64,000 nucleotides of DNA, from positions 62,001 through 126,000 of the forward strand of contig NZ_VWVV01000019.1 of NCBI RefSeq assembly GCF_009830945.1. The letters run 5' to 3'. Positions 1-8,301 of the stretch are shown piece by piece. This stretch comes from Nocardiopsis sp. FR4 (GTDB lineage Bacteria > Actinomycetota > Actinomycetes > Streptosporangiales > Streptosporangiaceae). A program made the position numbers and the translations under genes. Position 1 is the first letter of the stretch, and the number at the start of each line of letters is the position of its first letter. The notes below the pieces were generated by a model, which was not told the DNA's origin, ran no database searches, and was given only the letters and a program-made list of their open reading frames with translations.

Positions 1-331
1 GGCGCTCGGAGAGGTTGCGTACCAGGTCGAACCCGGCGTCGTCCCCCTCCAGGTCCACGGACATGCCCCCGACCACCTCGTAGCCGGTGGCCTGGCCGTC
101 CTCGGCCAGCTCGGCCATGAGCCGCGGGTAGTGCTCGGCGGCTCGGGCCTTGAAGTCCCACACCGGCCGGGCGTCCCACGGAAACGGCCACGGGAAGACC
201 ACCCCCAGCCCCGCGGCCGTGGCCTGACCCGTGTGCGCGGTGTCCACGAGCGCGGTGGACACGCCCCTGCGGGCCAGGTGGAACGCCGCACTCGTCCCCA
301 CGATTCCGCCGCCGACAACGATCACGTCCAT
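1..331 (-). CDS. FAD-dependent oxidoreductase (DAO family), partial
   Basis: The gene starts at ATG 331 on the minus strand and runs off the left edge, leaving 110 N-terminal residues. The protein opens MDVIVVGGGIVGTSAAFHLA, a hydrophobic beta strand followed by GxGxxG, the ADP-binding loop of a Rossmann fold that holds FAD. This layout, with the LARRG helix end and a following acidic strand (TALVD), is typical of D-amino-acid oxidase/glycine oxidase-like flavoproteins. The substrate cannot be told because the catalytic half is outside the window. It is divergent from the dimethylarginine hydrolase gene, with about 120 bases between starts, so a role in amino-acid or amine turnover is plausible but only inferred. 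Confidence 0.85.
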   Translation of the reverse strand, partial: MDVIVVGGGIVGTSAAFHLARRGVSTALVDTAHTGQATAAGLGVVFPWPFPWDARPVWDFKARAAEHYPRLMAELAEDGQATGYEVVGGMSVDLEGDDAGFDLVRNLSER

Positions 332-450
332 GGCACCACCCTGCCGGTCCCCCTCCTCGCGAACAAGCCGAACGGTCCGCGTGCCGCGGTCCGGGAGCGG
401 GTATGGGTGCGCCGTCGTCACCCCGCACCGCACACCTGGAGGACGCGTAC

Positions 451-1242
451 GTGGACGGATACACCTACCGCGGGGTCGCCCTGATGCGCCGCCCCGGCCC
501 CGACCTGGCCCGGGGCATCGTCACCCACATCCCCCGCACCGCGGTGGACCCGGTCCTGGCCGCGCGCCAGTACACGATCTACCAGGAGGCCGTGGCCTCG
601 GCCGGGTGGCGGGTGCGTGAGGTGGAGGCGGCGCCCGAGCACCCCGACGCGGTGTTCGTGGAGGACACCGTGGTGGTGTGCGCGGACCTGGCCGTGCTGA
701 CCCGCCCCGGCGCCGGGGCGCGCCGCGGTGAGGTGGCGGGGGTCGAGCCGGCGGTGCGCGCGCTGGGGCTGCGGGTGGCGCGGGTGGAGGCCCCCGGGAC
801 CCTGGACGGCGGCGACGTGCTCCAGGTGGGCTCCACCGTCTACGTGGGGGTGGGCGGGCGCACCAACGCCGAGGGGGCCGCGCAGTTCGAACGGCTGCTC
901 AAACCGCTGGGCCGCGAGGTCGTCCGGGTGCGCCTGGAGGGGGCGCTGCACCTGAAGTCGGCCGTGACCGCGCTTCCCGACGGCACGCTCGTGGGCCTGC
1001 CCGACCTGGTGGGGGCCGACGTCCTGCCGCCGGTGCGGCGCGCGGCGGAGGAGCCGGGGGCGCACGTGCTGCCGCTGGGCGGGCGCGACGTGCTGGTCAG
1101 CGCGGCGGCGCACGAGACCATCCACCAGCTGACCGCCGACGACTGGCGGGTGCTGCCGGTGGACATCTCCGAGTTCGAGAGGCTGGAGGCGTGCGTGACC
1201 TGCCTGAGCGTGCTGGTCCCGGACCGCACCGCCGCGCCCTGA
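451..1242 (+). CDS. N(G),N(G)-dimethylarginine dimethylaminohydrolase (DDAH)
   Basis: 263-residue protein of the guanidino-modifying (amidinotransferase) fold. It is expected to hydrolyse asymmetric dimethylarginine to citrulline and dimethylamine in the cytosol. Visible family motifs are FVEDTVVV near residue 70, LDGGDVL, LHLKSAVT with the catalytic His, and the C-terminal CVTCLSV block carrying the nucleophilic Cys. I chose GTG 451 because GGAGGA (438-443) lies 7 bases upstream and homologues begin just before the Arg-Arg-Pro segment. An in-frame ATG at 403 would add 16 unlikely residues. The first gene in this direction, it is separated from the ABC genes downstream by 69 bases and converges on them. 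Confidence 0.9.
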   Translation: MDGYTYRGVALMRRPGPDLARGIVTHIPRTAVDPVLAARQYTIYQEAVASAGWRVREVEAAPEHPDAVFVEDTVVVCADLAVLTRPGAGARRGEVAGVEPAVRALGLRVARVEAPGTLDGGDVLQVGSTVYVGVGGRTNAEGAAQFERLLKPLGREVVRVRLEGALHLKSAVTALPDGTLVGLPDLVGADVLPPVRRAAEEPGAHVLPLGGRDVLVSAAAHETIHQLTADDWRVLPVDISEFERLEACVTCLSVLVPDRTAAP

Positions 1243-1311
1243 GCGGGTCCGGCACGGGCGGCTCCCGGGACCGAGCGGCAGGAGGCGGGGCGCCGACGAC
1301 CGTGCCGGGTA

Positions 1312-2139
1312 CTAGTCGGGCCGGGCGAAGCGCCGCGCCGCCAGCAGCAGGCACAGCGCGCCGAAGGCGCCCAGGACCGCCAGCTCCTCCTCCAGTGAGG
1401 GGCGCAGCCCGGCCACCCGCAGGCTTCCGAACAGGGAGTCCGGGACGGCGGGCAGGTACCCGGTGAGGATGCGCCGGGCCGCGTCCACCGCGTGGGTCAG
1501 CGGGTTGAGCGCCGTGGGCCCGGCCAGCCAGGCGGGGAGGCGGTCCAGGGGGAAGAAGGCCCCGGACAGGAACACCAGGGGGCCCATGAGCAGGCCGGTC
1601 GCGGCCTGGAAGGCCTGGAGGCTGGGCAGGAACACCGCCAGCAGCGCCCCCAGGCAGGTCATCGCGAACGAGGCCAGGGCCAGCACCGCCACGAGCGCGG
1701 CGAACAGCACGGGGTCGTAGGGCACTCCCGCCACGCCGGAGAAGGCCAGCAGGGCCGCTCCGTGGCAGGTGGCGATGGTGGTACCGGAGAGCACCTTGCC
1801 CAGGAGCAGGGACTCGCGGCGCACGGGTGCCACGAGCATCTCGCGCAGGAAGCCGAACTCGCGGTCCCACAGGATCGAGGCGCCCGAGGCGAAGGCCGGG
1901 GCCTGGGTCGCCATCACCAGCACGCCGGGGAAGAGGAAGGTCACGTAGCCCACGCCCGCCCCGTCGTCGGGCACCACCGTGCCCAGTCCCACGCCCAGGG
2001 CGGCCAGCAGCAGCAGCGGTTGCAGCAGGCCGAGCACCAGGCGCGTGCGCTCGCGCAGGAAGGCGGTGGTCTCGCGCCGCCACACCGCGGCCACCGCGCG
2101 CGCCTCGGTGTCCAGGCGTGTTGCCACGGTCGTGCTCAC
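1312..2139 (-). CDS. ABC-2 type transporter permease (DrrB-like)
   Basis: 275-residue integral membrane protein with about six hydrophobic segments, of the ABC-2/DrrB family that forms the membrane channel of drug or peptide exporters. The region FFPLDRLPAWLAGPTALNPL is the typical loop before the last helices of DrrB-type permeases. It starts at GTG 2139, which overlaps the stop of the ATPase gene by 4 bases (GTGA), so the two are translationally coupled and form one exporter. The pair is divergent from the lanthipeptide precursor gene, so export of that peptide or self-immunity is a reasonable inference. Resistance to an unrelated compound is the alternative. Confidence 0.9.
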   Translation of the reverse strand: MSTTVATRLDTEARAVAAVWRRETTAFLRERTRLVLGLLQPLLLLAALGVGLGTVVPDDGAGVGYVTFLFPGVLVMATQAPAFASGASILWDREFGFLREMLVAPVRRESLLLGKVLSGTTIATCHGAALLAFSGVAGVPYDPVLFAALVAVLALASFAMTCLGALLAVFLPSLQAFQAATGLLMGPLVFLSGAFFPLDRLPAWLAGPTALNPLTHAVDAARRILTGYLPAVPDSLFGSLRVAGLRPSLEEELAVLGAFGALCLLLAARRFARPD

Positions 2140-3152
2140 GTGCGGGCCTCCGTGCGCAGTTCCCGTCCCGTGTAGTGCAGGAACACGTCGTCCAGACTCG
2201 GTTGGGACAGGGTCGCCGAGCTGACCGCGCCGCCGAGGGCGGTCACGAGCTCGGGCAGCAGGCGGGCGCCGTCGGCGGCCCGCACGACGAGGGCGCCGTC
2301 CAGGACCGTCGGATGCAGTCCGAGGGTGCGGGTGAGGCGTTCGGCGGCGCGGGCGGGGTCGTCGGTCACCAGTAGGACGCGGTCGTCACCCACCCGCGAG
2401 CGCAGTTCTGCGGGGCTGCCCAGGGCCACTACCCGGCCGCGGTCGACGATGGCCAGCCGGTCGCAGTGGTCGGCCTCGGCCAGGTGGTGGGTGGTCAGCA
2501 GCACCGTGGCCCCGCACTCGTGGCGCATGCGGTGCACGTGGTCCCACATCTCGACGCGGCTGTGCGGGTCCAATCCGGCGGTGGGCTCGTCCAGGAACAG
2601 CACCTGGGGCCGGTGCAGCAGGCCCCGGGCGATCTCCAGACGGCGCCGCATGCCCCCCGAGAGGGTGCGCACCAGGCTGCGCCGCCGGTCGGCCAGGTCG
2701 GCCAGGTCCAGCATCGCGCCGACGCGCGGGCGCACCTGTGCGCGCGGCACGCCGTACAGGGCGGCGTGGACGCGCAGGTTCTCCTCGACGGTGAGCTTGC
2801 CGTCCAGGGTGGACTCCTGGAACACCACGCCGATCGAGCGCCGCACGGCGGCCGGGGCGGTGTAGACGTCGTGCCCGGCCACCCACAGGCTTCCGGAGGT
2901 GGGCCGGGTCAGCGCGCACAGCATGGCGACGGTGGTGGACTTGCCCGCCCCGTTGGGGCCCAGGAGGCCGAAGAGCTCCCCCGGGGGTACCAGCAGGTCG
3001 AGTCCGCGGACGGCCTCCACACCGGGGTAGGTCTTGACCAGGCCCTCGGCCCGGATCGCCGGAGGGCGCGGGGGTGCGCTCCGGGCGCCTTCGGGGAACG
3101 TCGCTCCGAGCGGGGTCTCGGCGCGGATTCCTGGTTTCACTGCACACCTCAT
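2136..3152 (-). CDS. ABC transporter ATP-binding protein (DrrA-like)
   Basis: About 338-residue ATPase that powers the adjacent permease. It has Walker A (GPNGAGKST), a Q-loop (GVVFQEST), the ABC signature LSGGMRRRLEIA, Walker B (VLFLDEPTAGLD) and the switch His in LLTTHH. The C-terminal ~90 residues match the DrrA regulatory extension rather than a second nucleotide-binding domain. The start is uncertain: ATG 3152 gives the usual family length but has no strong ribosome binding site. A longer in-frame opening from 3347 would run across the operator and start of the divergent precursor gene, so I rejected it. An inverted repeat at 3244-3264 lies between the two divergent genes. Confidence 0.88.
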   Translation of the reverse strand: MRCAVKPGIRAETPLGATFPEGARSAPPRPPAIRAEGLVKTYPGVEAVRGLDLLVPPGELFGLLGPNGAGKSTTVAMLCALTRPTSGSLWVAGHDVYTAPAAVRRSIGVVFQESTLDGKLTVEENLRVHAALYGVPRAQVRPRVGAMLDLADLADRRRSLVRTLSGGMRRRLEIARGLLHRPQVLFLDEPTAGLDPHSRVEMWDHVHRMRHECGATVLLTTHHLAEADHCDRLAIVDRGRVVALGSPAELRSRVGDDRVLLVTDDPARAAERLTRTLGLHPTVLDGALVVRAADGARLLPELVTALGGAVSSATLSQPSLDDVFLHYTGRELRTEART

Positions 3153-3243
3153 AGCGACACAACGCCCAGAACCTAACGGGCAGGGTAGAACCACCCGCCA
3201 AGGAAACCGTCTCTCGCGCGCCTTCGGGGACCAAGCGCACAAT

Positions 3244-3264
3244 AAAGCTACCCTACGTAGCTTT
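3244..3264. promoter_or_regulatory. Inverted repeat, probable operator in divergent promoter
   Basis: Perfect 8-base arms AAAGCTAC and GTAGCTTT separated by CCTAC. The site lies in an unusually AT-rich stretch between the DrrA-like gene (start 3152) and the precursor gene (start 3301). Size and position suit a dimeric repressor or activator controlling both directions. No cognate regulator gene is adjacent, so the regulator is unknown. Confidence 0.6.
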
Positions 3265-3300
3265 CCAATGACAAAAAGTCGTTGATAAGGAGAGAGGGCC

Positions 3301-3465
3301 ATGCCCACAACGGAGACACCCCGCGACGCCGGAACGCTCGACACCACCGCCCTGGCCTACCTGGACGGCGAAGCGGCTCAGACGGGAACGGACGGGGCCT
3401 CCTGCGTCTCGACGTGCACGTGGTTTCTGACCCTGACCTGCGACGCGTCCACACTGCAGGTGTGA
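3301..3465 (+). CDS. Putative lanthipeptide precursor peptide
   Basis: 54-residue peptide, too short for usual gene calls. AAGGAG (3288-3293) lies 7 bases before the ATG. The N-terminal ~30 residues are acidic and Cys-free (Asp and Glu, with LDTTALAYLDGEA), as expected of a leader. The C-terminal ~24 residues hold three Cys (35, 39, 47) and eight Ser/Thr, as in SCVSTCTWFLTLTC, the composition of a lanthipeptide core. It lies 61 bases upstream of the LanKC-like synthetase and divergent from an ABC exporter. Canonical labionin spacing S-x2-S-x3-C is not exact (S34-x2-S37-x1-C39), so ring topology cannot be predicted. The family assignment rests on composition and context, not on a recognised homologue. 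Confidence 0.65.
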   Translation: MPTTETPRDAGTLDTTALAYLDGEAAQTGTDGASCVSTCTWFLTLTCDASTLQV

Positions 3466-3526
3466 CCGCACCGCGCCCCGGGACGGCCGACCGTCCCGGC
3501 CGTCCCCCGAAGGTGAAGGAGACAGG

Positions 3527-5378
3527 GTGACCGACCAGGACGACGCGGGAGTGTGCACACCCGAACAGCGGGAGCGGATCCGCCGGGCGGGGCGCTTCGT
3601 CGCCGACCGCGGCCCCTGGACGGACGTCCTGCCGCCCGACCTCGACCTCCCGCCCCAGGGATGGAAGATCCACGTGTCCGCCCGCCCCGAGACGCTGGCG
3701 CCCACGGCCGAACGCGTCCTGCCCCTGCTGCTGCGCACACCGTGCCGCTTCAAGTTCGCGCGGACCGCGCGGGTCATGCGCGAACTCAACTCCTCGACCA
3801 ACCGCCCCGGCGGCGTGGGCAAGGCCGTCACCGTCTACCCGCGCCCCGGGGACTTTCCCGCCCTGGCCGAGAAGCTGGCCGCCGAACTCGTGGGCATGGA
3901 GGGGCCCCGCAGCCCCAGCGACCGCCGCCTGCGTCCCGACGCCCCCGTCCACTACCGCTACGCCCCCTTCTCCCCGCTCTACGGCGACAACGGCCAGGGC
4001 GACTTCCACCTGGTGGTCCGCGACACCTGGGGCCGTGAGCACCCGGGCGCGGCCACCGGACGCTACACCGCCCCCGCCTGGCTCCCCGACCCCTTCACCG
4101 GAGAGATGGTCCGCCACGCCCCGGCGCACCCCGCGGCGGCCGTGCTGCTGGGCGGGCGCTACCTCGTCCCCGGCGTGCCCCGGGTCCTGGACCACTTCCG
4201 GCACGGGTCCGACGAGTTCCTCGTCACCGACCGGGTCGGCCCGCGCGACCTGGGCGCGCTGGCCCGCGGGCTGCTGCGGGTGCTCGACGCGGTCCACGAA
4301 CGCGGGGTCCTGGTTCGCGACCTGGGCCCCAGCAACGTCGTCCTGGCCGAGGACGGAACCCCCTGCCTGGTGGACTTCGAGATCAGCCACCTGGACGGGC
4401 ACCGTCCGCACGGGTGGACGCCCGGCTACTCCTCACCCGAACAGGAACGCGGCGAACCCGCCCGCGCCGAGGACGACCTGTACTCGCTGGGCGCCACCCT
4501 GCTGTATGCGGTCACCGGCATCGACCCGCCCGCGCGCTCCACCCGGGGCGTGCCCGACGACGGGCGCGCCCGCACCGTCCTGGCGGCGCTGGGCACGGCG
4601 GCACCCCCGAGGCCCGGGCCGTCCCCGGCCTGCTCTCCCCCGGCCCCGCGCACCGCCGGGAGGCCGCCCGCCAGCTACGCGAGGGCCTGACCCCTCCCGG
4701 CTGCCGGGCCGACCCCCGCTACACGGTCGGCCCCGCCGACCTGCCCGGCCTGGTGGCCGGGGCGCTGGCCCAGACCCACGGCGTGGCCCGCGCCCTGCCC
4801 ACTGACGGCGGCCTGACCCCCGTCGGCCTGCCCAGCCCCGTCAACCAGTACCGGGGAGCGGCGGGCGTGGGCATGGAACTGCTGCGCCACCAGGACCCGG
4901 ACTCGCGCACACTGGACCAGCGGCTTCCTCACCCTGCGCACCTTCGCGCCCGGTTTGCAGATGGGCGAGGCGGGCACCGCCTTGTTCCTGGCCGAGGCCG
5001 CCCGGGAGCTGGACGAACCGGTGCTCGGTGAGACGGTCCGCCCCCTGGCGCGCACGGCCCCGGAGCTGGTGGAGGGCACCGACCACACCGGCGGACTGGC
5101 CGGGATCGGGGAGTTCCTGCTGGACGCGGCCGAGTACACCGGACAGGAGGACTACCGCGACGCGGCCCTGGAGGCGGCCGGAATGCTCCTGGTGCGCTCG
5201 GACGGGACCCCCGAGGCGCCCGTGTACCTGGACCACACCCGTGAGCCCGGAGGGGGTGGCCTGCGGCGCGGCCGGGGTCCTGGCCTTCCTGCGCAGGCTG
5301 CACCGGGGCGGGGGACGGGACTGGTTGGGCGACGACCTGCTGCCCCCGCCCGCACGGGCGACGCCGGCGGCGCCCTGA
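3527..5378 (+). pseudogene. Class III-type lanthionine synthetase (LanKC), frameshifted and lacking kinase N-lobe
   Basis: Enzyme that would phosphorylate precursor Ser/Thr, eliminate phosphate and cyclise Cys onto dehydro-residues. Reading frame 1 (from ATG 3527, usable to about 4600) carries the lyase region (GWKIHVSA, KFARTARVMRELNSS, VTVYPRPGDFP, YRYAPFSPLYG) and the kinase C-lobe (VRDLGPSNVVL near residue 264, VDFEIS, and a YSSPEQE activation segment). Frame 2 (about 4600-4930), frame 3 (about 4930-5245) and frame 4 (about 5245-5378, ending in WLGDDLL) encode cyclase-like sequence. No zinc-ligand CHG or GWCxG motifs are seen, favouring class III over class IV. Around residues 208-215 GGRYLV runs straight into PGVPRVLDHF: the glycine loop and catalytic Lys region of about 60 residues is absent in frame. 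Summed length is about 615 residues against about 850-900 for the family. Confidence 0.75.
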
Positions 5379-5466
5379 GGACGGGCGCTGTTACGGTGTT
5401 CTCCGCAACCGCAGAGCCGTGGGCCCCGCCGCCGGGGCGTTCGGCGACGACCCCCGAGGAGAGACG

Positions 5467-5874
5467 ATGAACGCGGTCACCCTGGTGCGCAGCCAGTTCC
5501 TGGCCCCCACGGTGGAGTACGCCTACGCCGCGACCGCCCCGGCCCGGGGGCACGTGGTGTGGACCGCGGGAGCCTGTCCGCTCGACGCCGAGGGCGCCAC
5601 CGTCGCCCCGGGCGACCTCATCGCCCAGGCCGAGCAGGTGATGCGCAACCTGCGTACCGCCCTGGCCGAGGCCGGCGCCGGACTGGCCGACATCGTCAAG
5701 ACCACCGTGTACGTGGCCACCACCCGCCAGGAGGACCTGGTGGCGGCGTGGAAGGTGGTCCGCGACCACATGGGCGGCCACGACGCCCCCAGCACCCTGC
5801 TCGGCGTAACCGTGCTCGGCTACCCGGACCAACTGGTGGAGGTGGAGGCGGTCGCCGTCACCTCCGGCGTCTGA
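5467..5874 (+). CDS. RidA/YjgF-family protein
   Basis: 135-residue protein of the RidA (YER057c/UK114) family, trimeric cytosolic proteins of which many hydrolyse reactive enamine/imine intermediates to ketones and ammonia. Visible features are the VVWTAGACPLD strand, the QAEQVMRNLRTALAEAG helix and the IVKTTVYV block. The canonical RidA arginine in the R-PA motif is not obvious here, so this may be one of the Rid subfamilies without proven deaminase activity. Start ATG 5467 follows GAGGAG (5456-5461). It lies 88 bases after the LanKC remains; its 3' end overlaps the convergent CGNR gene by 55 bases. Confidence 0.85.
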   Translation: MNAVTLVRSQFLAPTVEYAYAATAPARGHVVWTAGACPLDAEGATVAPGDLIAQAEQVMRNLRTALAEAGAGLADIVKTTVYVATTRQEDLVAAWKVVRDHMGGHDAPSTLLGVTVLGYPDQLVEVEAVAVTSGV

Positions 5875-6416
5875 CCGTCCCCCGCCGCGGCGCGGTGTGC
5901 GGCCACCCGGGCCCGGGTGGCGCAGCGGCGCGGACAGTACCGGCGCGGGCTGCCGCTGCCGCAGTCCACGAACGCCCGCGCGCACCCGTGCGCCGCGCAC
6001 AGTCCGCCCGGGGGGCGCTGGCGGTCGGTGAGCAGCAGCGCCAGCACCAGGCACGAGGAGGCCAGGAACCACTCGTCCAGCGGTGCGTCGTCGTGGGAGT
6101 CCACGTGCACGTGCCAGTGGGTGGTACCGCCGTGGTCGGTCAGCCGGGGCGGCCGGGTCTCGGCCAGCAGGCGGTTGACCAGCTCGGCGGCACCGTCGGT
6201 GTCCTCCGCGGCCAACACAGCGCGGACGCGGTGGGCTGCTCCGCGCATCCGCTCGACGTCGGCCCCGGTGACGGGCTCCCTCTCCCCGTGGGCGCGCGGC
6301 ACCCGGGCCACGTCCGCCGGGCCGGTGCCCTCCTCGGCCAGGACGTTGAGCAGGTCGGTGGTGCGCGCGGCCACGGCGCGCACCGAGCGCCCGGCGATCG
6401 CGTGGGAGGTCGACAT
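5820..6416 (-). CDS. CGNR zinc-finger (ABATE domain) protein
   Basis: 198-residue protein. The C-terminus (about residues 140-180) has the CGNR-type zinc finger: CAAHGCARAFVD followed by RRYCPRRCATRARVAAHR, with four appropriately spaced Cys (the usual CGNR tetrad reads CATR here). The N-terminal part is the helical stress-response ABATE region of this family, thought to include DNA-binding regulators. Start ATG 6416 is 11 bases after the stop of the upstream MerR gene, so the two probably form a minus-strand operon. The 3' end overlaps the convergent RidA-family gene. The target is unknown. Confidence 0.82.
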   Translation of the reverse strand: MSTSHAIAGRSVRAVAARTTDLLNVLAEEGTGPADVARVPRAHGEREPVTGADVERMRGAAHRVRAVLAAEDTDGAAELVNRLLAETRPPRLTDHGGTTHWHVHVDSHDDAPLDEWFLASSCLVLALLLTDRQRPPGGLCAAHGCARAFVDCGSGSPRRYCPRRCATRARVAAHRAAAGDGQTPEVTATASTSTSWSG

Positions 6417-6427
6417 GGCAGACCAGC

Positions 6428-6832
6428 CTACGGTCGGGCCGGCACCGGCTCCAGCGGGGCGGTCCCGCCCCGCTCCCCCGCGCGCCGTTCGGTGGCGTCG
6501 ATGTAGGCGAGCAGGGTCTGGCGGGAGCGGACGAGGGTGTCGATGTGCGCGTCGATCCCGCTCAGGCGTCCCCGCAGGGTGAGCAGGAGCTCGTCGCAGG
6601 GTTCCAGCTCGGGGGTCGTGCCGGTGGCGCAGGGCAGCAGGTACGCGATCTCCTGGGTGGAGAGCCCGGCCGCGAGCAGTTGCCTGATCTGTGCCACCGT
6701 CAGGACCGCGTCCTCGTCGTACTCGCGGTAGCCGTTGGCACCGCGACGCGGTTCGAGCAGCCCCTGGGCCTCGTAGTAGCGCAACTGGTGTGCGCGGACC
6801 CCGGTCCGCCGGCACAGTTCCCCGATCCGCAC
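6428..6832 (-). CDS. MerR-family transcriptional regulator
   Basis: 134-residue regulator. Its N-terminal winged helix-turn-helix (MRIGELCRRTGVRAHQLRYY, then RGANGYREYDEDAV) is diagnostic of MerR proteins, followed by a coiled-coil dimer helix (about residues 75-120). The C-terminal sensor part is short, with Cys at about residues 68 and 79, so the inducer cannot be assigned to metal, redox or drug. It is divergent from the imine-reductase-like gene, and a MerR-type promoter with an operator in its long spacer lies between them (6844-6875). The regulator probably controls that promoter, and may control its own. Confidence 0.9.
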   Translation of the reverse strand: MRIGELCRRTGVRAHQLRYYEAQGLLEPRRGANGYREYDEDAVLTVAQIRQLLAAGLSTQEIAYLLPCATGTTPELEPCDELLLTLRGRLSGIDAHIDTLVRSRQTLLAYIDATERRAGERGGTAPLEPVPARP

Positions 6833-6843
6833 GGCACTCCCCC

Positions 6844-6875
6844 TTGACCTTCACACCGATATGAGGGTTGAGGAT
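6844..6875 (+). promoter_or_regulatory. MerR-type promoter with operator in a long spacer
   Basis: A -35 TTGACC (6844-6849) and a weak -10 GAGGAT (6870-6875) are separated by 20 bases. Within the spacer lies an imperfect inverted repeat, ACCTTCACA (6847-6855) and TATGAGGGT (6860-6868), matching at 7 of 9 positions. Over-long spacers with a central dyad are the hallmark of MerR-activated promoters. The predicted transcription start falls at about 6881-6882, exactly the ATG of the next gene, suggesting a leaderless mRNA. Confidence 0.7.
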
Positions 6876-6881
6876 TCTGCC

Positions 6882-7814
6882 ATGACCCACCACCACGTAT
6901 CCACGGAGTTTCCGGTGTCAGACCGACCCCCCGGCCCCGCACCCGTGACGGTGATCGGCCTCGGGCTGATGGGCCGGGCACTGGCCTCGGCCTTCCTCGG
7001 CGCGGGCCACCCCACGACCGTGTGGAACCGCACGGCGGCCAGGGCGGAGGAACTGTCCGCCCGGGGCGCGAAACCCGCCGGCTCGGCCGAGGAGGCCGTG
7101 GCCGCCAGCCCGCTCGTGGTCGTCTGTGTCTCGGACCACGACGCCGTGCACGCGATCCTCGACCCACTGGACGCGCGGACCCTGCGCGACCGCGTCCTGG
7201 TGAACCTGTCCTCGGGGACCTCGGCGCAGGCCCGCGCGAACGCCGTGTGGGCGCGGGAGCGAGGCACCGTTCTCCTCGACGGCGCGATCATGGCCGCCCC
7301 GGCGGATATGGGAACGGCGCGGGCCGCCCTCCTCTACAGCGGACCGCGCCCGGCCTTCGACCTGCACGCACCGGCCCTGGCAAGCCTCGGCGCGGGGACC
7401 CACCTCGGTGAGGACCACGGCCTGTCGTCGTTGTACGAGGTGGCCGTGATGGGAATGATGTGGGGCATGCTCAACTCCTTCCTGCACGGCGCCGCGCTGC
7501 TGCGCGCGGCGGGTGTGGAGGCCGCGGCGTTCCCCCCGGTCGTGCGCGGGGGGATCGCGACCGTGGCCGAGTGGCTGCCCGACTTCGCGCGGCAGGTCGA
7601 CGACGGCTCCTACCCCGCCCCCGACGCCACCGTGGGCACCCACCTGGCCGCGATGGAGCACCTGGTCGACGAGAGCGAGTCCCTCGGTGTGGACGCCGGG
7701 CTCCCCCGGTTCGTCCAGGGCCTCGCCGAACGGGCCGTGGCCGCCGGGCACGGCGGCAGCGGCTACGCGGCGCTGGTCGAGCTCTTCCGCGCCCCCTCGG
7801 AGGTGCGGTCGTGA
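6882..7814 (+). CDS. NAD(P)-binding imine reductase-like / 3-hydroxyisobutyrate dehydrogenase-like oxidoreductase
   Basis: 310-residue protein with an N-terminal Rossmann domain (VTVIGLGLMGRALASAFLGA, GxGxxG) and an NADP-type WNRTAARAEEL segment. The all-alpha C-terminal domain is of the kind shared by 6-phosphogluconate dehydrogenase, 3-hydroxyisobutyrate dehydrogenase and imine reductases. AAPADMGTARAALLYSG fits the imine-reductase-like branch, where the hydroxyacid catalytic Lys is replaced. Substrate is unknown. I chose ATG 6882 over an ATG at 6861 because the latter lies inside the promoter spacer. The stop overlaps the GTG of the next gene by 4 bases, so both are controlled by the divergent MerR promoter. 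Confidence 0.85.
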   Translation: MTHHHVSTEFPVSDRPPGPAPVTVIGLGLMGRALASAFLGAGHPTTVWNRTAARAEELSARGAKPAGSAEEAVAASPLVVVCVSDHDAVHAILDPLDARTLRDRVLVNLSSGTSAQARANAVWARERGTVLLDGAIMAAPADMGTARAALLYSGPRPAFDLHAPALASLGAGTHLGEDHGLSSLYEVAVMGMMWGMLNSFLHGAALLRAAGVEAAAFPPVVRGGIATVAEWLPDFARQVDDGSYPAPDATVGTHLAAMEHLVDESESLGVDAGLPRFVQGLAERAVAAGHGGSGYAALVELFRAPSEVRS

Positions 7815-8242
7815 ACGGCGCCCCCTTCGACCCCCGGGCCCTGCTCGCGGACAGCCGCCTCGGTGTCCTGGCCACGATCAAGTCCGACGGACGGCCCCAG
7901 CTCTCCCCGGTCATGCCCTTCTACGACCGTGAGGCCGACGTCCTCTACGTGTCGATGACCGAGGGGCGGGCCAAGACGGCGAACCTGCGGCGCGACCCCC
8001 GGGCCGCGCTGGAGGTCACCAGCCCCGACGGCTGGTCGTGGGCCACCGCCGAGGGCACGGCGACCCTCACCGGGCCGGGGGCCGATCCCCACGGCCCCGA
8101 GGTCCAGGCGCTGGTGGACTACTACCGGGCCGCCGCCGGGGAGCACCCGGACTGGGACGAGTACCGGGCGGTGATGGTGTCCGACCGCAGGGTCCTCATG
8201 GCGATGGCGGTCGAGCACGTCTACGGCGCCAGGCTCCGCTGA
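7811..8242 (+). CDS. PPOX-class (pyridoxamine oxidase-like) flavin/F420-binding protein
   Basis: 143-residue split-barrel protein. RLGVLATIKSDGRPQLSPVM is the standard N-terminal strand pair of the PPOX superfamily, followed by KTANLRRDPRAALEV and a C-terminal RVLMAMAVEHVYG. These proteins bind FMN, F420 or haem, and many actinobacterial members are F420H2-dependent reductases; which cofactor is used here cannot be decided by eye. GTG 7811 overlaps the preceding stop (GTGA), giving translational coupling to the imine-reductase-like gene, so the two probably act on the same small molecule. An inverted repeat about 60 bases downstream separates it from the broken MFS gene. Confidence 0.85.
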   Translation: MNGAPFDPRALLADSRLGVLATIKSDGRPQLSPVMPFYDREADVLYVSMTEGRAKTANLRRDPRAALEVTSPDGWSWATAEGTATLTGPGADPHGPEVQALVDYYRAAAGEHPDWDEYRAVMVSDRRVLMAMAVEHVYGARLR

Positions 8243-8301
8243 GGGCGCGCACCGCGCCCGGAACGGGGAGCCGAAAGCCGGAGGGGCTTTCACCAGCCCG
8301 T

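Noticed and set aside
3527-5378. Class IV (LanL) lanthipeptide synthetase.
   Set aside because: No zinc ligands of the CHG or GWCxG kind are visible in the cyclase sequence, so class III is the better guess.
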